DNA of 64,000 nucleotides from positions 873,468 to 937,467 of the forward strand of contig NZ_LN929907.1 in the NCBI RefSeq assembly GCF_001494595.1. Reading direction: 5' to 3'. Of the stretch, positions 50,426 to 61,100 are shown piece after piece. The translations under genes were made by a program, and so were the position numbers. Origin of the DNA: Mycobacterium sp. M26 (GTDB lineage Bacteria > Actinomycetota > Actinomycetes > Mycobacteriales > Mycobacteriaceae). Below the pieces are notes generated by a model that was given only the letters and a program-made list of their open reading frames with translations, was not told where the DNA came from and ran no database searches. The stretch's first letter is position 1. Each line of letters starts with the position of its first letter.

Positions 50426-53235
50426 GTTATCGCGAACTCGATGAACGCTCGGATCGCCTGGCCGGCCTGCTCATTCAGTCTGGCGTCTCCCGGGAGACCC
50501 CGGTGGCGATCCGGCTGCCCCGGGGCGCGGATTACGTCGTCGCGATCCTCGGCGTACTCAAGGCGGGCGCGACGTACGTGCCACTCGAACCGGGCATGCC
50601 GCCCGCGCGGATGGCATCGATGTTGGCCCAGAGCGGGGCCCACCTGGTGATCGACGATGCCACCATAGTCGCCGCCCGACAGGCACCCCGGCGCCTGGTC
50701 GCCGTCGAACCCAACCAGGCCGCCTACGTCGTGTTCACCTCGGGAACCACCGGAGAACCCAAGGGCGTCATCGGAACTCACCGAGCCCTGGAGTCCTACC
50801 TCGACGACCACGCCGACCGAATGCTGCGGCCCGCGGCCGAGCGTCTCGGTCGACGGCTGCGCATCGGCCACGCCTGGTCGTTCGCGTTCGACGCAGCCTG
50901 GCAACCGCTGGCAGGCCTGCTGTTCGGCCACACCGTCCACCTCGTCGGCGAAGAAGACCGCCGCGACGCCGAAGCCCTGGTGGGCGTCGTCGACGAGTAC
51001 GGGATCGACCTGCTCGACGTCACCCCGTCGCTGTTCGCACACCTGCGCCAAGCCGGTCTACTCGATGTCGGCAAGCTCCACGTCCTGGCCTTGGGTGGTG
51101 AGGCGGTCGGTACCGCCGAGTGGGACGACATCCGCAAGACCTGCGCCACCGGCATTCTGGCGGCGCACAACTGCTACGGGCCGACCGAGACCACCGTCGA
51201 AGCCGTCGTCGCCGCGATCAGTGAGCACGACACCCCGGTCATCGGCTACCCCACCCAGGGCACCGGCTGCGCCGTACTCGACGCCTGGTTGCACCCGGTA
51301 CCCGATGGCGTGGTGGGGGAGCTCTACCTCACCGGAGATCAACTGACCCGCGGATACCTGGGCCGGCCTGCCGAGACTGCCGTCCGGTTCGTCGCCGCCG
51401 GCGACGGCCGCCGGATGTACCGGACCGGAGACCTGGTGCGGCGCAACGCCGACGGCGCACTGGTGTTCGTGGGTCGCGCGGACGCTCAGATCCAGGTACG
51501 CGGGCACCGCGTCGAGCCGGCCGAGATCGAAACGGTTCTGGCCTCGCTACCCGGAGTGCGACATGTCCGGGTCTGCACTCATCAGGATCAGGCCGGACCC
51601 CGGCTGATCGCCTACGTGGTCGGCGAGGCAACGGTGCCCAGCCTGCGCACCGAACTGCGTGGCCGGCTGCCCCGCTATCTGCAACCACACCGCATCATCG
51701 CGGTCGACACGATCCCGCTGACCACCAACGGCAAAGTGGACGACGCCGCGCTGGCCGCCATGATTGTGCCCGACGACACCCGCACGCCACCGGCCAGCCC
51801 GACCGAAGTGCTGCTGGAGCGGTCCGTCGCGGAACTACTGGGCCGCAGCCACATTGACATCGACGCCGAACTGCTCGAGCTCGGACTCGACAGCATCGTC
51901 GCCCTGTCACTGGTTCAGATCGCCCGGCGCAGTGGACTGTCCCTGCCCGCGCGGCTCATCCAGGAGAGTGCAACGCTTCGGGAGCTGGCCGCAGCGGTCG
52001 ACCAGGAGTCCGCCGACGGCGTCGCTGCTGATGAATCGGAACCGGACGGCCCGATTCCCGCGCTGCCCAACGTGCACTGGCTCTACGAGTACGGCGACCC
52101 CCGACGGCTGGCGCAGACCCAGGCGATCCCACTGCCGACCGGTATCACGGCAGCCGACCTGCACTCGACGCTGAGCGCTCTCGGCGCGGCCCACCCCATG
52201 ATCACCAGCCGAATCGACCTGTTGAGCATGGTCTTTCACCCGGGGGAGACCACGGATATCCCGGTCATGGAGTTGGTGGTCGGGGATCTTGCCGATGCGG
52301 TCACCGAGCAGGCCGGCGCCGCGATCGACCGCCTCGATCCCCAGCGTGGCCGACTCGCCGAGGCGGTCTGGCTGCACCCGCCCGGCGAGCCGGGGGTGCT
52401 GCTGCTGGTGGCCCATGTGCTGGCCATGGATCCGGCATCGTGGCGGATCGCACTCGGTGAGCTCACCGCGGCCCTGGATGCGCCCGAGGGCCATGAGATC
52501 CCGGCGGAGCGCATGACCTATCGGCGGTGGGCGCACCGGGCCGTGCGTCGTGCTGCCGATCTGGACACCGTGGACTTCTGGTTGGCTCAACTCCGGGGTG
52601 AGGACCCGACGTTGGGTGCCAGGCGAATTCGGCCCGACCGTGATCGGGCCGGTGACCTCGACATCAGCGTCACCGTCACCGAATCGGAGATCACCGCCCG
52701 CCTGATGCGGCAGTCGCCCATGCAGGATGTGTTGGCCGACGCCTACGCCCGGACGGTCACCCGGTGGCGCCACCTCCGGGGTCAGTCCGAGGCCATTCCA
52801 CTGTTGGCACTGGAAACCCATGGGCGTGCGGGCGGTGCCGACGACACCGTGGGTCTGCTCAGCGCCATCTATCCCCTGCGGGTTCGGCCGGGCCAGGACC
52901 TCCCTCAGATCGACGGATTGCCCGGCGACTACGCACTCCTGCGCTACCTGCGGGCCGACACCGGCGAGCGGTTGCGCGCCCACCGCGAACCCCAGGTGCT
53001 GCTGAACTACCTCGGCCGCCTCCACAGTGCCGGTTCGGTCCTGCCCGCGCTGTCGGCGATACCCGCGCCCGATGCCGCGGTTCGGCACGAACTGACCCTC
53101 ATCGCCGCGATCACCGACGGTCGGCTGGTCACTCAGTGGCGCACCGTGGCCGGGATTCTGGACCGGTCGGATGTGGTTGAGCTGCAATCACTCTGGCAGT
53201 CCGCACTCGGCGAGATCGCCGAGGAGGACCAATGA
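50350..53235 (+). CDS. mbtF: MbtF, C-terminal part (A-PCP-terminal E/C-like domain)
   Basis: Continues MbtF after the frame shift. A domain: [60 protein letters not shown], Lys in TNGKVDDAAL. PCP with Ser in LELGLDSIVALSL (near base 51885). C-terminal domain of epimerization/condensation type (PALPNVHWLYEYGD, LALETHGRAG, VLLNYLGRL), but its active site reads AHVLAMDPASW instead of HHxxxDGxSW, so it is degenerate; in MbtF a terminal domain of this type is thought to help release the lysine caprolactam. Without the duplication the full MbtF would be about 1417 residues, near the 1461 of M. tuberculosis. The nominal GTG 50350 is inside the duplication and is not a true start. The stop overlaps mbtG. 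Confidence 0.85.
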   Translation: MAQRFATTAARFAESTALSWAGGQLSYRELDERSDRLAGLLIQSGVSRETPVAIRLPRGADYVVAILGVLKAGATYVPLEPGMPPARMASMLAQSGAHLVIDDATIVAARQAPRRLVAVEPNQAAYVVFTSGTTGEPKGVIGTHRALESYLDDHADRMLRPAAERLGRRLRIGHAWSFAFDAAWQPLAGLLFGHTVHLVGEEDRRDAEALVGVVDEYGIDLLDVTPSLFAHLRQAGLLDVGKLHVLALGGEAVGTAEWDDIRKTCATGILAAHNCYGPTETTVEAVVAAISEHDTPVIGYPTQGTGCAVLDAWLHPVPDGVVGELYLTGDQLTRGYLGRPAETAVRFVAAGDGRRMYRTGDLVRRNADGALVFVGRADAQIQVRGHRVEPAEIETVLASLPGVRHVRVCTHQDQAGPRLIAYVVGEATVPSLRTELRGRLPRYLQPHRIIAVDTIPLTTNGKVDDAALAAMIVPDDTRTPPASPTEVLLERSVAELLGRSHIDIDAELLELGLDSIVALSLVQIARRSGLSLPARLIQESATLRELAAAVDQESADGVAADESEPDGPIPALPNVHWLYEYGDPRRLAQTQAIPLPTGITAADLHSTLSALGAAHPMITSRIDLLSMVFHPGETTDIPVMELVVGDLADAVTEQAGAAIDRLDPQRGRLAEAVWLHPPGEPGVLLLVAHVLAMDPASWRIALGELTAALDAPEGHEIPAERMTYRRWAHRAVRRAADLDTVDFWLAQLRGEDPTLGARRIRPDRDRAGDLDISVTVTESEITARLMRQSPMQDVLADAYARTVTRWRHLRGQSEAIPLLALETHGRAGGADDTVGLLSAIYPLRVRPGQDLPQIDGLPGDYALLRYLRADTGERLRAHREPQVLLNYLGRLHSAGSVLPALSAIPAPDAAVRHELTLIAAITDGRLVTQWRTVAGILDRSDVVELQSLWQSALGEIAEEDQ

Positions 53236-54518
53236 CGCCGCGGTTGGTGATTGTCGGAGCGGGCGCCAAAGCGGTCGCGGTGGCCGCCAAGGCGGCCGTG
53301 CTGCGGGAGATGGGCGTGGCCGCACCGGACATCGTGGCCGTCGAGAGTCGGTCGGTCGGTGCCAACTGGAATGCGGTCGGCGGGTGGACCGACGGCAGGC
53401 ACCGGCTGGGTACCAGCCCGGAGAAGGACGTCGGATTTCCCTACCGCTCGTCGATGGTGCCGGGCCGCAATGCCGAACTCGATCAGCGCATGGCTCAGGT
53501 CAGCTGGCAGTCCTACCTCGTGGACCTGGGGAGCTTCGCCGAGTGGGTCGACCGCGGCAAGCCCGCCCCGACTCACGACCTGTGGTCGGACTACCTGCGG
53601 TGGGTAGCGCAGAAGTCGCAGTTGGACGTGGTCCACGGCGAGGCGGTCAGGCTGTCACTCGATGGCACGTCGTGGCTGGTGCACACCCACGACGGGTGTC
53701 TGCGCGGTGACGCGGTGATGATCACCGGGCCCGGACGGCCGGATCGTTCAGTCCTACCCGGCCACCACCGGGTGCTCTCCATCGCCCAGTTCTGGCAGCG
53801 CGCCCAACAGAACCAGCGCATCGACGCCGACCGGGTCGCGGTGATCGGCGGAGGTGAGACGGCCGCAGCCATCCTCGACGAGCTTCTCGGACATCGTGTT
53901 TCGGCGATCACCGTGATCGCCCCCCAGGCGACGCTGTTCACCCGCGGCGAGAGCTACTTCGAGAACCGATTGTTCAGCGACCCCACGGAGTGGCCGGGTC
54001 TCACCGTCGCGGAGCGCCGGGAGGTGATGATGCGCACCGACCGCGGGGTGTTCTCCGCCCGGGTGCAGGACTCGCTGCTGGCCGATGGCCGGATCCGGCA
54101 CCTGCGCGGCCGGGTCGCCCACGCGGTGGCCGCCGACGGCCGGATCCGGATCACGTTGCACACCAACCACTGTGGCGAGCGCCTGGAGACTGTGCACGGT
54201 TTCGACCTGGTCATTGACGGGTCCGGGGCCGACACGTCATGGTTCACTTCCCTGCTCGGTCAGGATGCCCGGGACCTGATCGAGGTCGCCCTGACCTCAC
54301 CGGTGACCGGTGATCGACTTCAACATGCCGTCGGTGCCGACCTGGCACTGACCGGGGTGTGGCCGAAGCTGTTCGTCCCGAATCTGTCCGGACTGGCCCA
54401 GGGCCCCGGCTTCCCGAACCTGAGCTGTCTGGGTCTGTTGTCCGACCGCATCCTGGGCGCAGATCTGCGCCCGGCCCCACCGAAGAACAGGAGAACCCAT
54501 GAGCACCAACCCGTTTGA
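53232..54518 (+). CDS. mbtG: MbtG, lysine N6-hydroxylase
   Basis: 428-residue FAD/NADPH N-hydroxylating monooxygenase. FAD motif VIVGAGAKAVAVAAKAAVL; MbtG-specific KDVGFPYRSSM and SARSVGANW-type VGANWNAVGGW; NADPH motif VAVIGGGETAAAILDELLG; C-terminal GFPNLSCLGLLSDRI. It hydroxylates the epsilon nitrogen of lysine (or acylated lysine) to form the hydroxamate iron ligand with MbtK. The ATG overlaps the mbtF stop (ATGA), and its own last 20 bases overlap mbtH, so mbtF-mbtG-mbtH are translationally coupled. Confidence 0.93.
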   Translation: MTPRLVIVGAGAKAVAVAAKAAVLREMGVAAPDIVAVESRSVGANWNAVGGWTDGRHRLGTSPEKDVGFPYRSSMVPGRNAELDQRMAQVSWQSYLVDLGSFAEWVDRGKPAPTHDLWSDYLRWVAQKSQLDVVHGEAVRLSLDGTSWLVHTHDGCLRGDAVMITGPGRPDRSVLPGHHRVLSIAQFWQRAQQNQRIDADRVAVIGGGETAAAILDELLGHRVSAITVIAPQATLFTRGESYFENRLFSDPTEWPGLTVAERREVMMRTDRGVFSARVQDSLLADGRIRHLRGRVAHAVAADGRIRITLHTNHCGERLETVHGFDLVIDGSGADTSWFTSLLGQDARDLIEVALTSPVTGDRLQHAVGADLALTGVWPKLFVPNLSGLAQGPGFPNLSCLGLLSDRILGADLRPAPPKNRRTHEHQPV

Positions 54519-54729
54519 CGATGAGCAGGGCGAGTTCTATGTCCTGATCAACCACGAGGAACAGCACAGCCTGTGGCCGACATTCGCCGAGGTTCCCGCC
54601 GGGTGGCAGGTGGTCTTCGGTGCGGCGGGCCGCACCGACTGCCTGGACTTCGTCGAACAGAACTGGCCGGACATCCGGCCGAAGAGCCTGCGCGAGGGAG
54701 GCCTCGACAGTGCCGTCGCGCGGTGCTAA
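54499..54729 (+). CDS. mbtH: MbtH-like NRPS chaperone
   Basis: 76 residues with the complete MbtH signature: NPFDDEQGEFYVLINHEEQHSLWP, VPAGWQVVFG, and NWPDIRPKSLRE. MbtH proteins bind and activate NRPS adenylation domains, here most likely those of MbtB, MbtE and MbtF. The ATG follows AACAGGAG inside the mbtG end. It is the last gene of the mbtB-H unit and is followed by the iron box of eccA3 only 10 bp after its stop. Confidence 0.95.
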   Translation: MSTNPFDDEQGEFYVLINHEEQHSLWPTFAEVPAGWQVVFGAAGRTDCLDFVEQNWPDIRPKSLREGGLDSAVARC

Positions 54730-54739
54730 CTTCCTCAAG

Positions 54740-54758
54740 TTAGTTTAGGCAACCCTAA
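54740..54758. promoter_or_regulatory. IdeR box upstream of the ESX-3 operon
   Basis: TTAGTTTAGGCAACCCTAA, 16 of 19 matches to the IdeR consensus, in the 45-bp gap between mbtH and eccA3. The ESX-3 operon of M. tuberculosis is likewise IdeR controlled. Confidence 0.78.
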
Positions 54759-54774
54759 GTGAAAGGTTCGGTTG

Positions 54775-56568
54775 GTGCGGGTGGATGCGGAGCTGGTCAG
54801 CCGGTTCGCGCACTGTTGCAGGGCGCTCGGCCTTGCGGTGTACGACCGCCGCCGGCCCGCCGACATCGCGGCGGCACGGCAAGGTTTCACCGAGCTGACC
54901 CGCATCGCCCACGACCAGTGTGATGTGTGGACAGGCTTGGCAGCCTCGGGCAGCGTCACGCCTGATGTGCTGGCCGCCATCGTCCGTACCGCCGATACCA
55001 GCGGCGTACTGCAGCGCCGTATCGAACTTCCTACCGCGGCGCTCGGGTTCGAGTACGACACCGGGCTCTATCTGCGCTTCCGGGCCACCACCCCGGACGA
55101 GTTCACCCTGGCTCGGGCGGCAGCGCTGGCCATCGATGACCAGTTGGCCGCCGCGGACCAGTTGCTCGCCGGGATCAGGTCCAGATGGCCCGAGTGGCAT
55201 CAGGCGCAATGGGTCGACGCCGCCCTGCACCACCGGGCCCAACGCTGGTCGGACGTCGTCAGGCTGCTGACCCCGATCGTGACCGACCCTGAGCTGGAAC
55301 CGACGTTCGCGCACGCCGCGAGAGTGACCCTCGGTATCGCGCTGGCGCGGCTGGGCATGTTCGCCCCCGCGCTGTCGCATCTCGACGACCCCGACGGTCC
55401 GGTCACGCTGGCGGTCCACGACGGCGCGCTGACCAAGGCACTGTCGCTACGCGCCTACGGCGACGAGGATTCCGCGGCCGACGTCCTGCACGAGCTGTAC
55501 GCCGCGGACCCGGGTAACGAGCAGGCGCAGACCGCATTGTCGGATCCGAGCTTCGGCATCCTCACCACGACTGCGGCCCGGATCGAGGCCAGGACCGATC
55601 CGTGGGATGTCGAAACCGAACCCACCGCAGGCGATTTCATCGACCCGGATGCGGAGGAACGCAAAATCTCGCTGCTGGCGCAGGCCGAGCGGGAACTGGC
55701 CGAGTTCATCGGTCTCGACGAGGTCAAGGATCAGGTTGCCCGGTTGAAGTCGTCGGTGGCCATGGCGCTGCGTCGCGAGGAACGGGGGCTTGCCGTCGGC
55801 CAGCGCACCCATCACCTGGTGTTCGCCGGTCCGCCGGGAACCGGCAAGACGACGATCGCCCGGGTGGTCGCCAAGATCTATTGCGGGCTGGGACTTCTCA
55901 AACGCGAGAACATCCGCGAGGTACACCGGGCCGATCTGATCGGTCAGCACATCGGCGAGACCGAGGCCAAGACCAACGCCGTCATCGACAGTGCGCTCGA
56001 CGGTGTGCTGTTCCTCGACGAGGCCTACGCCCTGGTGGCCACCGGCGCCAAGAACGATTTCGGACTGGTCGCCATCGACACCCTGCTGGCCCGGATGGAA
56101 AACGACCGCGACCGGCTGGTGGTGATCATCGCCGGCTACCGGGCCGACCTCGACCGGTTCCTGGACACCAACGAGGGTCTGCGCTCGCGGTTTACCCGCA
56201 GCATCGTCTTCCCGTCCTACACCGCTGCGGAGCTCGTCGAGATCGCCGTGGCGATGGCCGCCGCCCGCGACAGTGTCTTCGACACGTCCGCGCTGGCGGA
56301 TCTCGAAGCGCTCTTCGCGCAGCTGGCCAGCTCAAGCACGCCGGACTCCACCGGCGTCGCCCGGCGCAGCCTGGATATCGCGGGCAACGGCCGCTTCGTG
56401 CGCAACGTCGTCGAACGCTCCGAGGAGGAACGCGAATTCCGGCTCGATCACACCGACCTGGCCGGTACGGACTTCACCGACGAGCAGCTCATGACGATCA
56501 CGGCGGCCGATGTTCGTAGCTCGGTGGTCCCGCTGTTGCGGGGCCTGGGGCTGTTGGTCCCGGCATGA
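54775..56568 (+). CDS. eccA3: EccA3, ESX-3 AAA+ ATPase
   Basis: 597 residues. The N-terminal half is a helical TPR-like domain. The C-terminal half is a CbxX/CfqX-type AAA+ domain: HLVFAGPPGTGKTTIARVVAKIY (Walker A, about residue 352), GVLFLDEAYALV (Walker B, about 410), and RFTRSIVFPSY. It is the cytosolic ATPase that assists secretion of ESX/PE/PPE substrates. GTG 54775 follows AAAGG; TTG 54772 and GTG 54781 are alternatives. It is the first gene of the ESX-3 operon, and its stop overlaps eccB3. Assignment to ESX-3 rests on gene order, the iron box and the PE5/PPE4/EsxG neighbours. Confidence 0.92.
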   Translation: MRVDAELVSRFAHCCRALGLAVYDRRRPADIAAARQGFTELTRIAHDQCDVWTGLAASGSVTPDVLAAIVRTADTSGVLQRRIELPTAALGFEYDTGLYLRFRATTPDEFTLARAAALAIDDQLAAADQLLAGIRSRWPEWHQAQWVDAALHHRAQRWSDVVRLLTPIVTDPELEPTFAHAARVTLGIALARLGMFAPALSHLDDPDGPVTLAVHDGALTKALSLRAYGDEDSAADVLHELYAADPGNEQAQTALSDPSFGILTTTAARIEARTDPWDVETEPTAGDFIDPDAEERKISLLAQAERELAEFIGLDEVKDQVARLKSSVAMALRREERGLAVGQRTHHLVFAGPPGTGKTTIARVVAKIYCGLGLLKRENIREVHRADLIGQHIGETEAKTNAVIDSALDGVLFLDEAYALVATGAKNDFGLVAIDTLLARMENDRDRLVVIIAGYRADLDRFLDTNEGLRSRFTRSIVFPSYTAAELVEIAVAMAAARDSVFDTSALADLEALFAQLASSSTPDSTGVARRSLDIAGNGRFVRNVVERSEEEREFRLDHTDLAGTDFTDEQLMTITAADVRSSVVPLLRGLGLLVPA

Positions 56569-58109
56569 CGCGCACCCCACCCGAGGATGACCGGCGGTCG
56601 TTCTCGTCGCGAACGCCCGCGAGCCGCAACCCCGACCAGGTGACCTACCGGCGCGGGTTCATCACCCGCCACCAGGTCACCGGATGGCGTTTCGTGCTGC
56701 GGCGCATCGCCGCCGGGCTCGCGCTGCACGACACCCGGATGCTGGTGGACCCGCTGCGCACCCAAACCCGCGCGGTGCTGATGGGGGTGCTGCTGGCGGT
56801 GACCGCCGTGCTGGGCTGCCTGGTGTTCTCGTTCCTGCGACCGGGCGGAGCACCCGGTAACGACCCGGTGCTCGCCGACCGGTCCACCGCCGCGCTGTAT
56901 GTGCGGCTGGATGGCTCGCTGCACCCGGTGCTCAACCTCGCCTCGGCGCGCCTGGCGGTCGGTCGACCGGTGGACCCGGCCCTCGTCGCCGGCGATCAGC
57001 TGGACACCTTCCCCCGCGGCAACACCATCGGCATTCCGGGAGCGCCGGAACGGCTGGTGCAGAATGCATCTCGGGACGCCGACTGGGCGGTGTGCGACGG
57101 AGTCGGACCCGACCCGGACGCGTCGGGCGTCACGGTGATCGCCGGCGCCGTCGACCGCGGTGGTCCGCGGGCAGACACCCTGGCTGCCACCGACGCCATC
57201 CTTGTCGACGGCCCCCAGGGATCCTGGTTGCTGTGGAACGGGCGGCGCAGCGCCGTCGATCCGGCCGACCGGGCGGTGGCCGATGCCCTCGGCCTCCCGA
57301 CGCCCGGGACAGCCAGCCGACCCATCTCGCCGGGGCTGTTCAATGCCATCCCCGAAGGTCCGCCACTGCGGGCACCGCAGATCCCGGGAGCGGGGCTGGC
57401 ACCGACATTCGCGCTGCCGGTGCCCGCGCCGGTAGGGGCGGTGGTGCTCTCCTACCGCACGGACGGCACTGCAATGAACTATGCAGTGCTGCCCGACGGG
57501 CTGCAGCCCGTCACTCCGGTCCTGGCTGCGATCCTGCGCAACACCGACTCCTACGGGCTGGCGCAGCCACCGGTGCTCGACGCCGATGATGCTGCCCGGC
57601 TGCCGACCTCGACACTGCTCGATGTGGAGGCCTACCCCGTCCAACCCGTCGACCTGGTCGCTGCCGACAGCCACCCGGTCACCTGCGCACGGTGGGAGCG
57701 GGCCGCCGGCGCGACAACCAGTTCCCTGACGCTGCTGTCGGGCGCGGTGCTGCCCGTCCCGGACGGTGCGCAACCACTGGATCTCGTCGGCGGGGCGGAC
57801 ACGAATACCGCACGCCGGGTAGTGGTTTCGCCGGGCCGCGGCTATCTGGTCCAGACCGTCGGCCAGCAGCCGGCCTCGCCGCCGGCGGGAGCACGGTTCT
57901 GGATCTCCGACACCGGAGTGCGCTACGGCATCGGCACAGACGCGGCGAGTACCGACAATGCCCTCGCCGCATTGGGTCTCCATCAACCGGCGCTGCCCAT
58001 CCCGTGGTCCGTGCTGACCCTGTTCGCTCCCGGTCCCGCGTTATCCCAGGCCGACGCCCTGGTCGCGCATGACGCCGTCGGGCCTGCACTGCCCCAGGAG
58101 GCCCGATGA
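56565..58109 (+). CDS. eccB3: EccB3, ESX-3 membrane core protein
   Basis: 514 residues. A short cytosolic N-terminus ([38 protein letters not shown], typical EccB) precedes one transmembrane helix ([21 protein letters not shown], about 65-87) and a large periplasmic part with repeats characteristic of EccB ([52 protein letters not shown]). It is one of the conserved components of the type VII secretion membrane complex with EccC, EccD and EccE. It overlaps both neighbours (ATGA at each end), indicating coupling. Confidence 0.94.
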   Translation: MTRTPPEDDRRSFSSRTPASRNPDQVTYRRGFITRHQVTGWRFVLRRIAAGLALHDTRMLVDPLRTQTRAVLMGVLLAVTAVLGCLVFSFLRPGGAPGNDPVLADRSTAALYVRLDGSLHPVLNLASARLAVGRPVDPALVAGDQLDTFPRGNTIGIPGAPERLVQNASRDADWAVCDGVGPDPDASGVTVIAGAVDRGGPRADTLAATDAILVDGPQGSWLLWNGRRSAVDPADRAVADALGLPTPGTASRPISPGLFNAIPEGPPLRAPQIPGAGLAPTFALPVPAPVGAVVLSYRTDGTAMNYAVLPDGLQPVTPVLAAILRNTDSYGLAQPPVLDADDAARLPTSTLLDVEAYPVQPVDLVAADSHPVTCARWERAAGATTSSLTLLSGAVLPVPDGAQPLDLVGGADTNTARRVVVSPGRGYLVQTVGQQPASPPAGARFWISDTGVRYGIGTDAASTDNALAALGLHQPALPIPWSVLTLFAPGPALSQADALVAHDAVGPALPQEAR

Positions 58110-61100
58110 CCCGGCTGATCTTCGAGACCACCCGGCGACTGCCCGGACCACCAACAGTGAACGACACCATCGTGATTGAGCCACCTCCCGAGCTGCCCAG
58201 GGTGGTGCCGCCCTCGCTGCTGCGCCGCGCGCTGCCCTACCTCATCGTCCTGCTGATCGTCGGCATGATCATCGCGATGGTGGCCACCGGGATGCGATTG
58301 ATCTCGCCGCAGACCCTGTTCTTCCCATTCGTGTTGCTGCTGGCGGCGACCGCGCTCTACCGCGGCACCGACAACAAGATGCGGACCGAGGAGGTCGACG
58401 CAGAGCGGGCCGACTATCTGCGCTACCTGTCGACCATCCGCGACAACGCGCGCAGCGCCGCGGCGGCCCAACGGGCCGCGCTGCTGTGGTCGCACCCTTC
58501 CCCCGGCACACTGGCGGCGGTGGCAGGAACCCACCGGCAGTGGGAACGCGACCCGCACGACAGCGACTATCTGATCCTGCGCGCCGGCCTGCACACCGTC
58601 GCCCTGAACACCGCGCTTCGAGTCAAGGACGCTGCCGACGAGATCGACCTGGAACCGGTATCGCACAGCGCGTTACGGGCACTGCTGGACGCCCAGCGCA
58701 CCGTGCGTGATGCGCCGCGCGGGATCGATCTGAAGGCCGTCTCCCGCATCACGGTCATCGGTGAGCGCGCCCAGGTGCGGGCGGCCCTGCGAGCCTGGCT
58801 GGCCCAGGCCGTCATCTGGCACGACACCACCTCCCTCGGCGTGGCCTTGGCCAGCCCCGAACTCGAGTCGCCGGACTGGGCCTGGCTGAAGTGGCTGCCC
58901 CACACCGACGCCGGGGGACGGCTGGACGGTTGCGGGCCCGCCCGCCACCTCGCGCCGAGTACCGAGGACCTGATTACCGCGCTCGGACCGGAACTGGCCC
59001 ACCACCCGCATTTCGGCGCTGAGCCGGCCGAGCCGCACCGCCATCTGCTCATCGTGATCGACGATCCCGCGCAACCAGTGCAGGATTCGGTGCTGGCGGA
59101 CGGTCGCGCCGGAGTCACCGTGATCGAGATCGCCGGAACCGACGCCGTGTCGCGCCCGGGCCGCTATGCCGATCCGGAGCAGCCCGTCCTGCGGATAGCC
59201 GACGGGACGATCACCCGGTGGGACGGCGAGGGCTGGCAGCCGTTCGTCACGCACGCCGACCAGATGACCCAGCCCGAGATCACCCACCTCGCGCGTGCGG
59301 TAGCGCGGTGGGACGCCACGCCGATCCATCGGGGCCTGCGCACGGCGGCACACCGGGGCGCGACGTTCACCACGCTTCTGGGTATCCCGGATGCCTCCGC
59401 GCTCGACGTCGCCGACCTGTGGGCGCCGCGACCCCGCGACGAGGAGTTGCGGGTGCCCATCGGTGTCACCGCCACCGGCGAGCCGCTGTACTTCGACCTC
59501 AAGGACGAAGCCGAAGGCGGGATGGGTCCACACGGCCTGATGATCGGTATGACCGGTTCCGGAAAGTCCCAGACACTGATGTCGATCCTATTGTCGCTGT
59601 TGACAACTCATAGCGCCGATCGGCTGATCGTGATCTACGTCGACTTCAAGGGCGAGGCCGGTGCCGACATCTTCCGGCACTTCCCGCAGGTCGTCGCCGT
59701 CATCTCCAATATGGCGGAGAAGAAGTCACTGGCCGACCGCTTCGCCGACACCCTGCGCGGTGAGGTGGCCCGCCGCGAGACCCTGCTGCGCGACGCCGGC
59801 CGGCAGGTGCAGGGCAGCGCGTTCAACTCGGTGGCCGAATACGAGGCCGCGCGCCCCGCGGCCGAGGCCGCCGGCATCGACCTGCCCCCGCTGCCCACGC
59901 TGTTCGTCGTCGCCGACGAGTTCACCCTGATGCTGGCCGAACACCCCGAGTACGCCGACCTGTTCGACTACGTGGCGCGCAAAGGCCGGTCGTTTCGCAT
60001 CCACCTCCTGTTCGCCTCGCAGACCCTGGACATCGGCCGCATCAAGGACATCGACAAGAACACCTCCTACCGGATCGCGCTCAAAGTGGCCAGCGCAGCC
60101 ACCTCGCGACAGATCATCGGTGTCGAAGACGCCTATCACCTGGAATCCGGTCGAGAACACAAAGGTGTTGGCTTCCTGGTGCCGGCGCCGGGGGCGGCAC
60201 CGGTCAAGTTCCGCAGCACCTACGTCGACGGCATCTACGATCCGCCGCGGTCGGCCGGCTCCTACCTGGTCCCCGCGGCACCCGAGCCGGTGCTGTTCAC
60301 CGCGGCGCCGGTGGCGCTGCACGAAGACGTCGTGGTCCTGCCCAGCGCGGAGCGTGAACCGGCCGGAGCCGCCCGCAAGCTGATCGCCACCATCGGCGAT
60401 CAGTTGGCGCAATACGGTCCCACGGCGCCGGCGCTCTGGTTGCCGCCGCTGGACGATCCGATCCCGCTGAGCGGTCTGCTTCGGGATGCCGCCGTCCCGG
60501 CGCGTCAGTGGCGCTGGCCGCTCGGTGAGATCGACCGGCCCTTCCACATGCGGCGTGATCCGCTGGTCTTCGACGCCGCCTCCGCAGCGGGCAATATGGT
60601 GATCCACGGCGGGGCCAAGTCCGGAAAGTCCACGGCGCTGACGACATTCGTACTGTCCGCCGCTGAACTACACTCGCCGCGCGAGGTCACCTTCTACTGT
60701 CTGGACTACGGCGGCGGGCGCCTTCACGCCCTGGCTGGACTGGCCCACGTGGGCAGCGTCGCCACACCACTGGAACCGGAACGGATCCGGCGGACGTTCG
60801 GCGAACTGGCGCAGCTGTTGCGCGCCCGCCAACAGCGCACCCGCCCGGACGCCGGCCAACCCGACGGCCATCAGGACGGCTATCAGGACGGCTATGGCGA
60901 AGTCTTTCTGGTGATCGACAGCCTGTACGCCTTCGGCCGCGACAACACCGACCAGTTCAACACCCGCAACCCGCTGCTGGCCGAGGTCACCGAACTGGCC
61001 AACACCGGACTGGCCTACGGCATCCACGTCGTGGTCACCACCCCGAACTGGCTGGAGGTGCCCCTGGCGATGCGCGACGGGCTGGGACTTCGCCTGGAGT

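Noticed and set aside
48890..53235. Two separate NRPS genes in place of mbtF
   Set aside because: The second frame has no real start or ribosome binding site, the C domain of the first and the A domain of the second form one module, and deleting one copy of the 95-bp duplication joins them.
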